A DNA stretch of 64,000 nucleotides from Candidatus Bipolaricaulota bacterium (lineage in GTDB: Bacteria; Bipolaricaulota; Bipolaricaulia; RBG-16-55-9; DRXL01). This document shows positions 8,472 to 17,806 of the stretch, piece after piece (the first letter of the stretch is position 1; each line of letters starts with the position of its first letter). Where the stretch lies: the NCBI GenBank assembly GCA_025060395.1, contig JANXCC010000002.1, positions 1 to 64,000 of the forward strand, in the 5' to 3' direction. Both the position numbers and the translations under genes were made by a program. The notes under the pieces were generated by a model, which searched no databases, was not told where the DNA came from, and worked only from the letters and a program-made list of their open reading frames with translations.

Positions 8472-10831
8472 AAACCGACAGCCTTTTCTCGGCACACCTC
8501 CCAGCCTTCAAAATCATACTCCCATGAGGGCAACAGAACAAGCCTCGATAGCCAACGCTTGCTCTCGTGGACATAGAAGCTGTCCACCGTATCTGGCTTG
8601 AGAGCTGCCAGCAGAAGAGCCAGCGCGCCATAAATCGTGGGCCGGATGCCTATCGTGCCTGCAGAGAAGACTTCTTGAGGAAGCGCCCACTGCCTGTCCG
8701 AACACCGCTGCAAGCACTCCCAATTGTCTTCTTTAGATCTTCGAGCGTCATGGTAGATAGTCAGAGCGTCTAGCAGATCCGATGGACGTGAATGGGTCAG
8801 TGTTCCTATAGCGTGAACCAGGGTTTCTAACAACCACGTTTTCGTGGGGAAAAGCCAGTCTTCAAGAGTAATTTGATCATACTCAGGGGCGATCTTCCAT
8901 AAATAGGCTTGTCGCACGCGTTCAATCAAAGCGGAGGGCACACCCGAGGCAGCGGCTAGAAGAGCAAAGCGTTCACGACGTATAGCGTACAGCGTGTTGT
9001 AATCCCCCCACTTGAGAAGATACCAATCACCAATAGCAATGAGCGCTTTGATAATTTGATTGCTGAGGAATTTTCTTTGGGTTTCATCGGGTTTCCGATG
9101 TTTGCTGAAATTCTTTAGGCCAATCATTAAACCCGCTACTCGATTGAAGAGTAACTTGACCCCTTCTGATAGGGGGATTTGCACCGGAGCATACTTGGGC
9201 AATCGAGTAAGCATCTCGGGGGATCCCTCGAGCAGCTGGCTACCATAGACAACATCGAAGTCAAGCAAAGAGGGAGAGGCCTGGGGTGGCTGATAGGCTT
9301 TGAAGGCCAAGATATCTACATAGTCTATACCAATTTGCTTGGCTAACTCTTGTCCGAGGGCCTTAAAGTCATGCTGAGGAATTTGCTCCCCTAACGCGAT
9401 GAGATCGAAATCATTGACGGGACGGATTTGTCCGGTTTCATCTTGATAGACCCCGCCCTCGCCACGCCCGAATCCGCCCACTAAGAGAAGTGCTCTCATC
9501 TCCGGCCAAACGCTTTTGATCTCTGCAGCGATGAAGTCTAGATGTTGCTGAATGACCGCGTCGGCGTGGGGCAGGTGAGCTTGGGTATAACGGCCTCGCT
9601 TGGGTAATCGCTGCATGTGTAAAGCGGATAGGGCGCGAGGCCCTGGAAGCTGTAGAAGTTCGAGAGCTGTGAAGTAGATCTGCCACGCGTCGAGAGGAGG
9701 GATCTCGCCAGGGTGGACGGTATCGGAATAGAGGAGAAATATCCCCAAGTTATCTGGACAATTGGGGTCGTACCCATGCATGCCCCGCACCGTCTGATCG
9801 GCGCGCTGGAAGAAATTCGGAGCAATCACGATGCCTGGATGTAAAAGGAAGATCAGTTCCCCATTCCGCCAGTCACACCCGGCAATATGAAACTTCTCCC
9901 AGTGCTCTTGCTGCAATATGACTCCCTCACGAAGAGGCGTTAGAAGTTCTATCACCTTCTTGCGTGCTGCATTCGTGTGGAACCAAAAGCGTGCCATCGT
10001 CGAATCCAAAAAATAGACGAAATCATGGCCGAACCGCAATCCTGATTTCTCCAGAATGCCCCAGAGATCTATGGTATGTACCACAGTCACCATGCCATGA
10101 TCTCCCCAGATCAGCACGTCCACGGCATCGAAGAGCCGCTGACAGTGCTCTACCAATCGACGCACAAGACGGTCAATCTCTTCAAGACCACGCTGTACTT
10201 CAAGGGAACCTGGCCCGTGGACATGACCTAACGCATCGAGCTGCTGTAGATGCACGTAAGCCAGTCGATGTTCAGGACGCAATTGCCGAATCACATAGTC
10301 TACAATAGCCGCATCATCGCTGCGAGGCAGCTGGGTGCTCAAGGGCCAGGAACACTCAATCCAAGACAAGCCATGAGCGGTGAGTTGTAGGAACAGGGAG
10401 TTATATCCCACCTTAGGATCCCAGGGGGCGTATTTCTCCGTAAGGGAGAAAAACGGCAGAAATCGTAGGGGGATCTCAAACGTCGAGAGGTAAGCTGCTG
10501 CAAAGGGCGGGACTCGTTCGCGTCCCACGTGGGTCAGCCAGGCTCGGGCTGGAGAAGCAAGCGTAGGAGCTTTCTCTTCTATCCAGCTTAACCCTCGAGC
10601 TATGCCAAAGGGTGAGTCAGCAGGATCATAGCAAAATAGATGGGTGAACTTGGCTTCGGAGGGTTTCAAGCCTCCAAAGTAGGAAGCTCGAGGCGAGAAG
10701 CCAAAGGGTTCACGTAGAGAACCACGAAGGCATTTATGCGCCCAGTGGGCTAACCACCGGGTACGAGGAAGATAGTCCGGACGGAACGCGTCCAGCAAGA
10801 TCATCAAGAGTAGATGCTTGTTGGCCATCAT
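8450..10831 (-). CDS. Alkaline-phosphatase-superfamily domain fused to a nucleotidyltransferase-like domain
   Basis: 793 aa. Residues 1-400 carry the AP superfamily (type I phosphodiesterase/phosphoglycerate-mutase-like) pattern: [11 protein letters not shown] near the N-terminus, [12 protein letters not shown], and [13 protein letters not shown] as a metal site. Around residue 450 a second fold begins: [12 protein letters not shown], then NDFDLIALG, the GGS/GSF plus DxD signature of Pol-beta-type nucleotidyltransferases. Residues 570-793 are helical and unassigned. ATG 10831 makes an ATGA overlap with the UXS gene. It may hydrolyse and transfer a phospho-substituent on the glycan or its lipid carrier; that is inference. 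I know no characterised protein with this pairing. Confidence 0.75.
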   Translation of the reverse strand: MMANKHLLLMILLDAFRPDYLPRTRWLAHWAHKCLRGSLREPFGFSPRASYFGGLKPSEAKFTHLFCYDPADSPFGIARGLSWIEEKAPTLASPARAWLTHVGRERVPPFAAAYLSTFEIPLRFLPFFSLTEKYAPWDPKVGYNSLFLQLTAHGLSWIECSWPLSTQLPRSDDAAIVDYVIRQLRPEHRLAYVHLQQLDALGHVHGPGSLEVQRGLEEIDRLVRRLVEHCQRLFDAVDVLIWGDHGMVTVVHTIDLWGILEKSGLRFGHDFVYFLDSTMARFWFHTNAARKKVIELLTPLREGVILQQEHWEKFHIAGCDWRNGELIFLLHPGIVIAPNFFQRADQTVRGMHGYDPNCPDNLGIFLLYSDTVHPGEIPPLDAWQIYFTALELLQLPGPRALSALHMQRLPKRGRYTQAHLPHADAVIQQHLDFIAAEIKSVWPEMRALLLVGGFGRGEGGVYQDETGQIRPVNDFDLIALGEQIPQHDFKALGQELAKQIGIDYVDILAFKAYQPPQASPSLLDFDVVYGSQLLEGSPEMLTRLPKYAPVQIPLSEGVKLLFNRVAGLMIGLKNFSKHRKPDETQRKFLSNQIIKALIAIGDWYLLKWGDYNTLYAIRRERFALLAAASGVPSALIERVRQAYLWKIAPEYDQITLEDWLFPTKTWLLETLVHAIGTLTHSRPSDLLDALTIYHDARRSKEDNWECLQRCSDRQWALPQEVFSAGTIGIRPTIYGALALLLAALKPDTVDSFYVHESKRWLSRLVLLPSWEYDFEGWEVCREKAVGLWEELCH

Positions 10832-11775
10832 GCTTTCCCAAGCAGCGAACGAAAATACTCTAGCGTGCGCCGTAACCCTTCCTGGCGCGGGATCTTCGGC
10901 TCCCATCCCAGGCGTTCCTTGGCTCGTCTAATATCAGGACGGCGTACTTTAGGGTCATCCGGAGGGAGCGGCTTGAAGACGACAGAGCTTCGGCTGTCGG
11001 CTAGCTTGATAATCTCTTGCGCTAGGGTCGAGATGGTGACCTCTTCAGGATTGCCCAAGTTGATCGGGCCAGTCTCATCGGACAATAACAGCCTATACAA
11101 GCCCTCGATCAAGTCATCTATGTAACAGAAGCTCCGGGTCTGAGAGCCATCGCCATAGATCGTTAACGGCTCGTTGCGTAGAGCTTGCCAACAGAAGTTC
11201 GAGACAACGCGCCCGTCATCGGGGCGCATGAGCGGCCCATAGGTGTTGAAGATACGCGCAATCTTCACATGAAGTTTATAACGCCGGTGATAGGCCATTG
11301 TTAGGGCTTCAGCATAGCGTTTGGCTTCGTCGTAGCAACTGCGTGGCCCGATGGGATTGACATGCCCCCAATAGCTCTCTGGTTGCGGATTCACTTCTGG
11401 GTCGCCATAGACTTCAGATGTAGAAGCCAGCATAAAGACCGCAGCTTTCTGCCTAGCTAACTCGAGCATATTATATGTCCCCAGTGCGCCAACACGGAGG
11501 GTCTCGATAGGGTATTTCAAATAGTCGACTGGGCTTGCAGGGCTCGCAAAATGCAGCACGTAGTCTAGAGGAGCCGGCAGTAGCAGGGGCTCTATCACGT
11601 CATGTTGGATCCAGTGAAATCGCGGGTTACTGAGGAGAGGGGTGATGTTCTCTAAGCGTCCTGTGAGGAGATTATCTACGCACCAGACTTCATAGTGCTC
11701 TTGGAGTAGGCGTGCACAAAGGTGCGCGCCGATAAAGCCAGCTCCTCCTGTGATCAAAGCTCTTTTGGGGCTCAT
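10828..11775 (-). CDS. UDP-glucuronate decarboxylase (UDP-xylose synthase)
   Basis: 315 aa, typical length. Rossmann NAD site [10 protein letters not shown] at residues 10-19; catalytic SDR triad from the STSEVYGD segment, Tyr148 and Lys152 (SCYDEAKR); RIFNTYGP and GDGSQTRSF are diagnostic of the UXS branch rather than of GalE. It converts UDP-glucuronate to UDP-xylose with internal NAD recycling. Its immediate neighbour, overlapping by ATGA, is UDP-glucose dehydrogenase, which makes its substrate, so the pair supplies UDP-GlcA and UDP-Xyl to the glycosyltransferases downstream. Confidence 0.92.
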   Translation of the reverse strand: MSPKRALITGGAGFIGAHLCARLLQEHYEVWCVDNLLTGRLENITPLLSNPRFHWIQHDVIEPLLLPAPLDYVLHFASPASPVDYLKYPIETLRVGALGTYNMLELARQKAAVFMLASTSEVYGDPEVNPQPESYWGHVNPIGPRSCYDEAKRYAEALTMAYHRRYKLHVKIARIFNTYGPLMRPDDGRVVSNFCWQALRNEPLTIYGDGSQTRSFCYIDDLIEGLYRLLLSDETGPINLGNPEEVTISTLAQEIIKLADSRSSVVFKPLPPDDPKVRRPDIRRAKERLGWEPKIPRQEGLRRTLEYFRSLLGKA

Positions 11776-13073
11776 GGGCGACCAACTCCGTAGTAGGTAA
11801 AACCGAGCTGGCGCAGCTTTACCGGGTTATAGATGTTACGCCCATCGAAGATAACTGGGGAGTGCATCACCTGCTTCATGCGCTCGAAATCTGGGTTTCG
11901 AAACTCATTCCATTCAGTGATTAGGACAAGGGCTTCAGCTCCTTGCAGGCTGGCGTATAAGTCTTCGGCGTACGAGATCTGATCGCCGAAAATAGCACGA
12001 GCGGTCCCATTAGCCTTGGGATCATGAGCGGTGATCGTTGCTCCTTGGCTCAAGAGATGCTGAATAATAGTGATTGAGGGGGCTTCTCGCATATCGTCGG
12101 TACCGGGCTTGAACGCTAAGCCCCACACGGTTATGCGGCGTCCGTGGAGATCTCTTCGGAAATGTTTGTAGATCTTTTCAAGGAAGCGGAGGCGTTGCTC
12201 GTGATTGACGGCCTCGACCGCTTCGGCAATGTGGAGGGGGCATTCGAGCTGACGTCCGAGGTGGATAAGGGCCTTGATATCCTTGGGAAAACACGAGCCT
12301 CCATATCCTACGCCTGGGAAGATAAAAGCATACCCGATGCGGCTGTCGGCACCTACCCCTTTGCGCACTTGCTCGATATCTGCTCCCACTCGCTCGCACA
12401 GGTTCGCTAGCTCGTTCATCACGGAGATCTTAGTGGCCAGCATTAAGTTCGAGGCATACTTGGTCATCTCTGCGCTGCGGTTGTCCATCAAGATAATAGG
12501 CTTTTCTGTGCGCACAAAAGGCGCATAGAGCTCCTTCATCACTTCAGCGGCCTTGGAGCTGCTGGTGCCGATGATGATCCGATCTGGCTTGAGAAAATCG
12601 TTGAGGGCTGCCCCTTCTTTGAGGAATTCAGGGTTGGACACGATGTCGAACTGATATGGCGTAGAGCGGGCGATGATCTGCTGGACTTGCTCCGCCGTTC
12701 CAACGGGCACCGTGCTTTTAATTACGATGATCTTGGGGCCGTTCATAGCGTGTGCGATCCCCTCAGCTACAGCAAAGACCTGGCTGAGGTCGACACTGCC
12801 GTCGGGATTAGAGGGCGTTCCTACTGCAATAAAGATGATCTCAGAGCGGCGAACCGCTTCTGAGAGGTCTGTTGTAAAACGCAGTCGCCCCTCACGGATG
12901 TTGCGCTCCAACAATTCCTCTAGCCCCGGTTCGTAGATGGGAGAATGCCCGCTCTGTAATTGCGCGACCTTATCGATATCGTTATCGACGCCAATGACGT
13001 CGTTACCACTATCGGCTAAGCAAGCAGCGACGACCAGGCCAACATATCCCGTGCCAAGTACCGTAATGCGCAT
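11772..13073 (-). CDS. ugd: UDP-glucose 6-dehydrogenase
   Basis: 433 aa. N-terminal NAD-binding GTGYVGLV (residues 7-14); IKSTVPVGT; catalytic Cys261 in [10 protein letters not shown]; central helix linker and a C-terminal UDP-binding domain ending in FDGRNIYNP. It oxidises UDP-glucose twice to UDP-glucuronate. SD TAGGAGG lies just upstream of ATG 13073. An 81-nt gap separates it from the ABC exporter genes upstream; the downstream gene overlaps it. Full length with all key residues. Confidence 0.96.
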   Translation of the reverse strand: MRITVLGTGYVGLVVAACLADSGNDVIGVDNDIDKVAQLQSGHSPIYEPGLEELLERNIREGRLRFTTDLSEAVRRSEIIFIAVGTPSNPDGSVDLSQVFAVAEGIAHAMNGPKIIVIKSTVPVGTAEQVQQIIARSTPYQFDIVSNPEFLKEGAALNDFLKPDRIIIGTSSSKAAEVMKELYAPFVRTEKPIILMDNRSAEMTKYASNLMLATKISVMNELANLCERVGADIEQVRKGVGADSRIGYAFIFPGVGYGGSCFPKDIKALIHLGRQLECPLHIAEAVEAVNHEQRLRFLEKIYKHFRRDLHGRRITVWGLAFKPGTDDMREAPSITIIQHLLSQGATITAHDPKANGTARAIFGDQISYAEDLYASLQGAEALVLITEWNEFRNPDFERMKQVMHSPVIFDGRNIYNPVKLRQLGFTYYGVGRP

Positions 13074-13154
13074 TCCAGCCTCCTAGAATCTTGTCAGATT
13101 ATAGCGAGCTGTTAGACCAGAGCCAAGATCCCTCTTGAAGATCTTCTTCCGGTC

Positions 13155-13913
13155 CTAGGGCGTCAGGACTCTTGGTGCCGCTGCTGATCTATAGAGCTCG
13201 ATGATCTTCGAGACCTCACCCAGCTCGACCATTCTGCCTTGCATCAAGAGACAAGCTCGGTCACAAAGCCTCTGCACAATCTCGGCGATGTGGGAGATAA
13301 ATACTATGGTCTTACCTTGCTTGCGAAGCTCTAGCATCTTCTCTAGGCATTTGTTTTGGAACCGCTCGTCCCCTACCGCAAGCACTTCGTCAACGAGCAA
13401 GATATCCGGATCCAAATGCACGGCGATAGAAAACCCAAGCCGCGCATACATCCCCGTCGAATAGTTCTTCACGGGTACATCAATGAACTCACCAAGCTCA
13501 GAGAACTCTACAATATCATGGTAGACTCTGTCGATCTCGCGGCGCGTTAGGCCATAGAGCGACGCATTAAGATAGATATTCTCTTGTCCGGTCAGCTCGT
13601 GATGGAACCCCACACCCAGTTCGATCATGGGGGCGACGCGCCCTCGTACAATGATCTCGCCCTTGGTGGGATAGAGCGTGCGCGCAATAAGTCTCAGTAA
13701 CGTGCTCTTGCCTGAGCCGTTGGGGCCGATCAGCCCGAGGGCCTCGCCGTGCTCGACCGTGAAGCTGATATCCCGTAGCGCCCAGAAGGGTTCGCAGCGC
13801 TCCCGATAGCGTTGGTTGAAGAGCCCAATGAATCTCTCTTTGAGGGAATCAGCGCGGTTATGTCGGATGAGAAACTGCTTCCAGACGTGACGCACTTCAA
13901 TAGCGGGGAGCAT
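13155..13913 (-). CDS. Polysaccharide ABC exporter, ATP-binding subunit (Wzt/KpsT/TagH type)
   Basis: 252 aa. Walker A GPNGSGKST at residues 63-71; signature VKNYSTGMYARLGF (the S-T-G-M form typical of polysaccharide exporters); Walker B DILLVDEVLAVGDE; switch VFISH. It lacks the extra C-terminal glycan-binding domain of long Wzt proteins, ending after the nucleotide-binding domain. ATG 13913 overlaps the TAA of the permease gene (TAATG) with GGAGG upstream, so the earlier in-frame start is rejected. With the permease it exports finished or lipid-linked glycan across the inner membrane. Confidence 0.93.
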   Translation of the reverse strand: MLPAIEVRHVWKQFLIRHNRADSLKERFIGLFNQRYRERCEPFWALRDISFTVEHGEALGLIGPNGSGKSTLLRLIARTLYPTKGEIIVRGRVAPMIELGVGFHHELTGQENIYLNASLYGLTRREIDRVYHDIVEFSELGEFIDVPVKNYSTGMYARLGFSIAVHLDPDILLVDEVLAVGDERFQNKCLEKMLELRKQGKTIVFISHIAEIVQRLCDRACLLMQGRMVELGEVSKIIELYRSAAAPRVLTP

Positions 13914-14695
13914 TAGAGATCCTCCGTGAAGAGCCGTTGTCGCCGCCGAAAAACCCAGCTGCCCACCCCCAGCGCGAGCACCGCCCACAAGCTTCCCAAT
14001 AATACCATTTGGGCGTCAGGCCAACGACCCCAGTAGAGCATGTCGTGATACGCTGTAATATACGCGGTCATGGGGTTGAGCTCGAAGAGCCAGCGCACCC
14101 GCTCCGGCACCATTGAAAAATGATAGACGACTGGGGTCATCCAGAAGAGGATCATCAACGCGATCTCGGTGAGATACTTGATATCTCGGTAAGCAACAGC
14201 AATAGCAGAAAGGAAGAGCGCTACACCTCCTGTGAAGACCACCTGTAAGAGCAAGACGAGGGGATAGAGAGCAATAGCTGGGGTCCACGGTGCCCCAAGA
14301 AAGGCGAGCGCAGGAAAGAAGACGAGCAGCGCCAAGAGAAATTGCGCCACGTGAAAGAGCACGGTGGCTAAGGGGAGGACCTCACGGGGGAACGCGATCT
14401 TTTTGATGAGATTGGCATTGCCGGTGATGGCCTCTGTCGCGGCTATCGCCGTCCCGCTGAAGAGGTTCCACGGCAAGATCCCTATGATCAGAAAGAGCGG
14501 GAAATTCTCAATCTGCACCCGTAAGATATACCGGAGCACCACCGAGTAGACGATAATCATCATCAAGGGGTTGAGCAAAGACCACAAGAACCCTAAGAAC
14601 GAGTTGCGGTACTTCACCTTGAGATCTTTGATCACCAGGTTTTTTAGAAGCTCTCGGTACTGAAAGAGAGAAGGCTGCGTCTCTATAGTACTCAT
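13913..14695 (-). CDS. Polysaccharide ABC exporter, permease (Wzm/TagG type, ABC-2)
   Basis: 260 aa with about six hydrophobic segments. The cytoplasmic N-terminus has LIKDLKVKYRNSFLGFLWSLLNP-like sequence, which is the ABC-2 polysaccharide-export hallmark (coupling region before TM1). It forms the channel partner of the ATPase gene downstream, with which it overlaps by 1 nt. No clear SD precedes ATG 14695, which lies 12 nt after the stop of the upstream glycosyltransferase, so it is probably translated as part of the operon. Confidence 0.92.
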   Translation of the reverse strand: MSTIETQPSLFQYRELLKNLVIKDLKVKYRNSFLGFLWSLLNPLMMIIVYSVVLRYILRVQIENFPLFLIIGILPWNLFSGTAIAATEAITGNANLIKKIAFPREVLPLATVLFHVAQFLLALLVFFPALAFLGAPWTPAIALYPLVLLLQVVFTGGVALFLSAIAVAYRDIKYLTEIALMILFWMTPVVYHFSMVPERVRWLFELNPMTAYITAYHDMLYWGRWPDAQMVLLGSLWAVLALGVGSWVFRRRQRLFTEDL

Positions 14696-14707
14696 ACAAA
14701 GACGATT

Positions 14708-15847
14708 CTACTCAAAGCTTAGATGGGACTCAACCTCGCGGTACAAGGCCTGCATGTGGCGAATCATGCGATCAACCGTGAACTGCCGGAGCGCGCGCTG
14801 ACGCCCAAGCTCTCCCATACGCTGTCGCAGCTCCGCTGAGTTGATAAGCTGTTCCAAAGCGTTGCCCAGAGCACGAGTATCCCTGGCGGGCACCAGCAGC
14901 CCAGTGATACCCTCTTCAACGAGCTCAGGCACTCCGCCAACCCGCGTCGCGATCACAGGGAGTCCCGCAAACATCGCTTCGATCACAGTAAGGGGCAGTC
15001 CCTCCCACCGCGACGAGAGCACAAAGATATCCGAAGCCTTTAAGATTGCCGGCACATCGTGGCGTTCCCTTAAGAACCGAATGTGTTGGCAGAGACCCTT
15101 GGCGCGCACGAGCTCTTCTAAGCGCGAGCGCCGCGGACCCTCTCCGACAAGCCAGAGCTGCCAGCTTGGGGCTCGTAATCCCTCCCACGCCGCGATGAGT
15201 GTCTCGAAATCCTTAGGCGGCGCGAAACGCCCTACCATCGTCACGACTCCGGCGGCATCGCTCATCCCAAGCCGCAGGCGCAGCTCTCTCTTATCTGTTG
15301 TAAGGCAAAACGGCTCTGGCTCAACACCGTTGTGGATGACCACGAGCTTCTCTTTCGGAGCCACTCTGAAGCGTAACGCCAACTGACGATCGTACTCCGA
15401 TACGCAGATGATCTTCGTCGAGAATCGTGCTGGGAGTCGTTCGACCTGGGCTAAGAGCCAGCGCCACGGCCCAAGGCGTCCTTCGGAGAAGGCCCAGCCG
15501 TGTGCTGTAAACAGAATTATGGGTACTTGCGCCCACGCCGCTGCCAGGCGCCCCAACAGCCCTGCCTTGGTGCTGTGCGTGTGCACGATCTCGAAGCGCT
15601 CGCGCTTCATCAGGTGATAGAGCTTCCACAAAGCGCGAGGATCTCTGATCGGATGAGGGTTGCGACAGAGCTCGGGAATCTCGAGAACGCGAATGCCCTC
15701 GGCGCGCAACCGACCTCCTAACGGCCCTCCAGGAGCACAAGCAACGGTGATCTCATAGTCAGAGCGCAGATATTTCGCTAGTAAATAGACAATATGCTGC
15801 GCGCCGCCCCACTCGGAGAGCGTGACTATCTGAAGTACTCTCTTCAT
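14708..15847 (-). CDS. GT4 family glycosyltransferase
   Basis: 379 aa from ATG 15847 (MKRVLQIVTLSEWGGAQHIV). GGAQ near the N-terminus and the EGLPLTVIEAMFAGLPVIAT / GGVPELVEEG donor-site block identify a GT-B retaining enzyme of the WbnK/EpsD-like kind. First gene of the minus-strand polysaccharide operon. A TTG 36 nt upstream is possible but gives non-family residues. No SD is seen. The start is divergent from a small HEPN gene, so both promoters share about 80 nt. Confidence 0.88.
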   Translation of the reverse strand: MKRVLQIVTLSEWGGAQHIVYLLAKYLRSDYEITVACAPGGPLGGRLRAEGIRVLEIPELCRNPHPIRDPRALWKLYHLMKRERFEIVHTHSTKAGLLGRLAAAWAQVPIILFTAHGWAFSEGRLGPWRWLLAQVERLPARFSTKIICVSEYDRQLALRFRVAPKEKLVVIHNGVEPEPFCLTTDKRELRLRLGMSDAAGVVTMVGRFAPPKDFETLIAAWEGLRAPSWQLWLVGEGPRRSRLEELVRAKGLCQHIRFLRERHDVPAILKASDIFVLSSRWEGLPLTVIEAMFAGLPVIATRVGGVPELVEEGITGLLVPARDTRALGNALEQLINSAELRQRMGELGRQRALRQFTVDRMIRHMQALYREVESHLSFE

Positions 15848-15891
15848 CGAGTTCAAGATAGTCAAATTTTTGAAGGTGTGCAATGGAGCTC

Positions 15892-15920
15892 TTGATCAGA
15901 GTCAGGCGAGTTCTTACAAT
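15892..15920 (+). promoter_or_regulatory. Promoter for the short HEPN gene
   Basis: TTGATC (15892-15897), 17-nt spacer, TACAAT (15915-15920). The ATG at 15926 is only 5 nt after the -10 box, so the transcript would begin at or next to the start codon. Confidence 0.6.
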
Positions 15921-15925
15921 AAAGC

Positions 15926-16132
15926 ATGGAGCGCAGCCGCGATTGGATGGATCAAGCCCAAGGCGACCTCGAACATGCTCAGCACGATCTAGAGCACGGT
16001 TTCTATGAGTGGGCGTGTTTTTCCGCGCAGCAAGCCGCGGAGAAAGCTGTCAGGGCCATCTTTCAAAAGCTGGGAGCAAGTTCTGTCAAGATCTTCTATC
16101 CCAAGCTGAACCGAAGTGAAATCATCATATGA
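15926..16132 (+). CDS. Truncated HEPN-domain protein
   Basis: 68 aa. The first 50 residues are the start of a HEPN domain (RDWMDQAQGDLEHAQ, then EWACFSAQQAAEKAVRA), normally about 120-130 aa. After LGAS the family sequence is lost and the ORF ends in KLNRSEIII. The C-terminal half, which usually carries the RxxxxH RNase motif, is missing. HEPN proteins usually pair with a MNT nucleotidyltransferase antitoxin; none is adjacent. Probably leaderless, and its stop overlaps the next start (ATGA), which may couple translation. Either a degraded gene or a reused leader cistron. Confidence 0.6.
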   Translation: MERSRDWMDQAQGDLEHAQHDLEHGFYEWACFSAQQAAEKAVRAIFQKLGASSVKIFYPKLNRSEIII

Positions 16133-17109
16133 CTCTCCCGTTGGTCGCGCTGCTGGTGTCTGGCATTGGCACGTTTGTGCTGCTGCGCTTGCTCATCCCG
16201 CGCTTGGCACGGGCAGGTATTGTCGGCAGAGATATGAACAAACCGGGCCAGCCTTCTGTCGCTGAGATGGGCGGGTTGGGACTGATAGGGGGCTTTGGCG
16301 CGGGGATTTTAACGATCATCGCGTTGCGCACGTTCTTTGGAACAGAAGCGCTCGTCGCCCTGAACACCGTAGAGCTCCTGGCCGTCTTGGCGACCGTTTT
16401 GATCATCGCGCTCATCGGACTGATTGACGATCTGATAGGGGTTCACCAGGGCTGGAAAGCGATCATCCCGGCGTTGGCGGCCGTTCCCTTGATTGTGATC
16501 GAAGTTGGTCAGCAGACCATGATCATACCCTTCATTGGGCCGGTGCATTTTGGGGTGCTCTATCCCTTGGTGCTCGTCCCCCTAGGTGTGACCGGCGCGG
16601 CGAACGCGTTCAACATGCTGGCGGGGTTCAACGGCCTTGAGGTGGGTCTGGGGACAGTCGCTGTCGGCGCGCTCGCTGTCATTGCAGCTCGTCTAGGAGA
16701 AGGAACCTCGTTAGTGCTCCTGCTGGCGGCGCTCGGGGCACTTCTTGCTACGCTCTACTTCAATTGGTACCCGGCGAAGGTCTTCATCGGCGACGTGGGG
16801 ACGCTCACCATCGGCGCAGTGATCGCGACGGCTGTTATTATTGGGAACTTCGAATGGGCCGGAGTGATGGTGATCCTCCCCCACGGACTCGATTTTCTGC
16901 TCAAAGCACGGAAGGGGTTTCCCAGTGCCGGCTGGTGGGGGGAGTATCGCGACGGCAAGCTCTATTGTCCAGCGCACGGCCCGGTCGGGTTGGCTCAGCT
17001 CGTGCTCCAGCTGACAGGGGGCGTGTCTGAGCGTACGTTGGTCTTGATATTACTAGGGCTGGAGGCGCTCTGCGGGCTTGGCGCGATGGCGTTCTATCTC
17101 GTAAGATAG
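16129..17109 (+). CDS. GlcNAc-1-phosphate transferase of the PNPT (MraY/WecA/DPAGT1) family, archaeal/eukaryotic-like
   Basis: 326 aa with about ten membrane segments. Key motifs: LIGLIDDLIG (acidic pair), NAFNMLAGFNGLEVG (substrate-site Asn residues), and KVFIGDVGTL. The NMLAGFNGLE form and PHGLDFLLKARKGFP loop resemble archaeal AglH and eukaryotic DPAGT1 more than bacterial WecA (which has NLIDGLDGL, as in the other family member at 40.2-41.1 kb). It should transfer a sugar-1-phosphate onto a polyprenyl phosphate. Its start overlaps the HEPN ORF stop. Substrate and carrier are inferred. Confidence 0.85.
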   Translation: MTLPLVALLVSGIGTFVLLRLLIPRLARAGIVGRDMNKPGQPSVAEMGGLGLIGGFGAGILTIIALRTFFGTEALVALNTVELLAVLATVLIIALIGLIDDLIGVHQGWKAIIPALAAVPLIVIEVGQQTMIIPFIGPVHFGVLYPLVLVPLGVTGAANAFNMLAGFNGLEVGLGTVAVGALAVIAARLGEGTSLVLLLAALGALLATLYFNWYPAKVFIGDVGTLTIGAVIATAVIIGNFEWAGVMVILPHGLDFLLKARKGFPSAGWWGEYRDGKLYCPAHGPVGLAQLVLQLTGGVSERTLVLILLGLEALCGLGAMAFYLVR

Positions 17110-17116
17110 AATCGCC

Positions 17117-17704
17117 ATGACTGCTAAGAGAAAGCCTCGCGAGCACGCCGCGGTGATAGCTGAGCTCTTCCCGCCTCAGGGCCAGTGGACAGAGCGTGAC
17201 TATTTTGCCCTTCCCGATACGAATCGCTACATGGAGCTTTCGGAGGGGAGACTAATTCTGCCACCGCATCCAACACGAAGCCATCAAGTTGCTGTCGAAG
17301 AACTCTACTTACGACTGCGCGCATTCGTACGTGAACGGGATTTAGGGGAAGTGCACATAGCGCCCTTGCCGGTGCGTCTGTGGCCCGGCAAGATCCGCGA
17401 GCCCGATATCTTCTTTATTACTAAAGAGCACGCTGATCGCATCGGCGAGCAAGCGTGTGGGGTGCCCGATCTCATCGTCGAAGTTCTCTCTCCCGCGACA
17501 CGCGAGACCGACCGCGGCGAAAAGTTCTTTGAGTACGCCAAGGCCGGCGTCAGAGAGTATTGGCTTGTCGACCCGGAGAAACGCTCCATCGAAGTCTATA
17601 CCCTGCGCGGGCAGGTCTACGAGCCCTTGACACTCTCGGGAGAGCGAGCCTGCTCGAGGCTCCTCGAGGGCTTCTGCGTCCGCCCAGAAGAGATCTTCAC
17701 CTAG
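17117..17704 (+). CDS. Uma2-family (DUF820) endonuclease-fold protein
   Basis: 195 aa. YMELSEGRLIL, then REPDIFFI, PDLIVEVLSPATRETDRGEKFFEYAKAGVREYWLVDP is the diagnostic PD-(D/E)xK core of PF05685. The acidic residues and Lys are present. Function of the family is unresolved; many are in multicopy sets in cyanobacteria and Chloroflexi. It starts 7 nt after the PNPT gene and lacks an SD, so it is probably cotranscribed and coupled. Confidence 0.88.
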   Translation: MTAKRKPREHAAVIAELFPPQGQWTERDYFALPDTNRYMELSEGRLILPPHPTRSHQVAVEELYLRLRAFVRERDLGEVHIAPLPVRLWPGKIREPDIFFITKEHADRIGEQACGVPDLIVEVLSPATRETDRGEKFFEYAKAGVREYWLVDPEKRSIEVYTLRGQVYEPLTLSGERACSRLLEGFCVRPEEIFT

Positions 17705-17737
17705 GCAATAGAGATCTTCCCCATCAGATCAAGAGAC

Positions 17738-17766
17738 TTGACAAGTTCTCCTCGTCGTAGTATGCT
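17738..17766 (+). promoter_or_regulatory. Promoter of the PadR-ABC operon
   Basis: TTGACA (17738-17743), 17-nt spacer, TATGCT (17761-17766): near-consensus. The predicted start is near 17773, giving a leader of about 35 nt before GTG 17807. Confidence 0.75.
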
Positions 17767-17773
17767 AGCGCCA

Positions 17774-17795
17774 ATATATGCAAAATCACATATAT
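17774..17795 (+). promoter_or_regulatory. PadR operator
   Basis: Perfect inverted repeat ATATATG (17774-17780), 8 nt, CATATAT (17789-17795). PadR-family sites are often ATGT-N8-ACAT; this keeps the ATG-N8-CAT geometry. It sits right at and after the predicted transcription start of the padR-ABC operon, where binding would block transcription. Confidence 0.7.
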
Positions 17796-17806
17796 GGGTG
17801 ATCATA

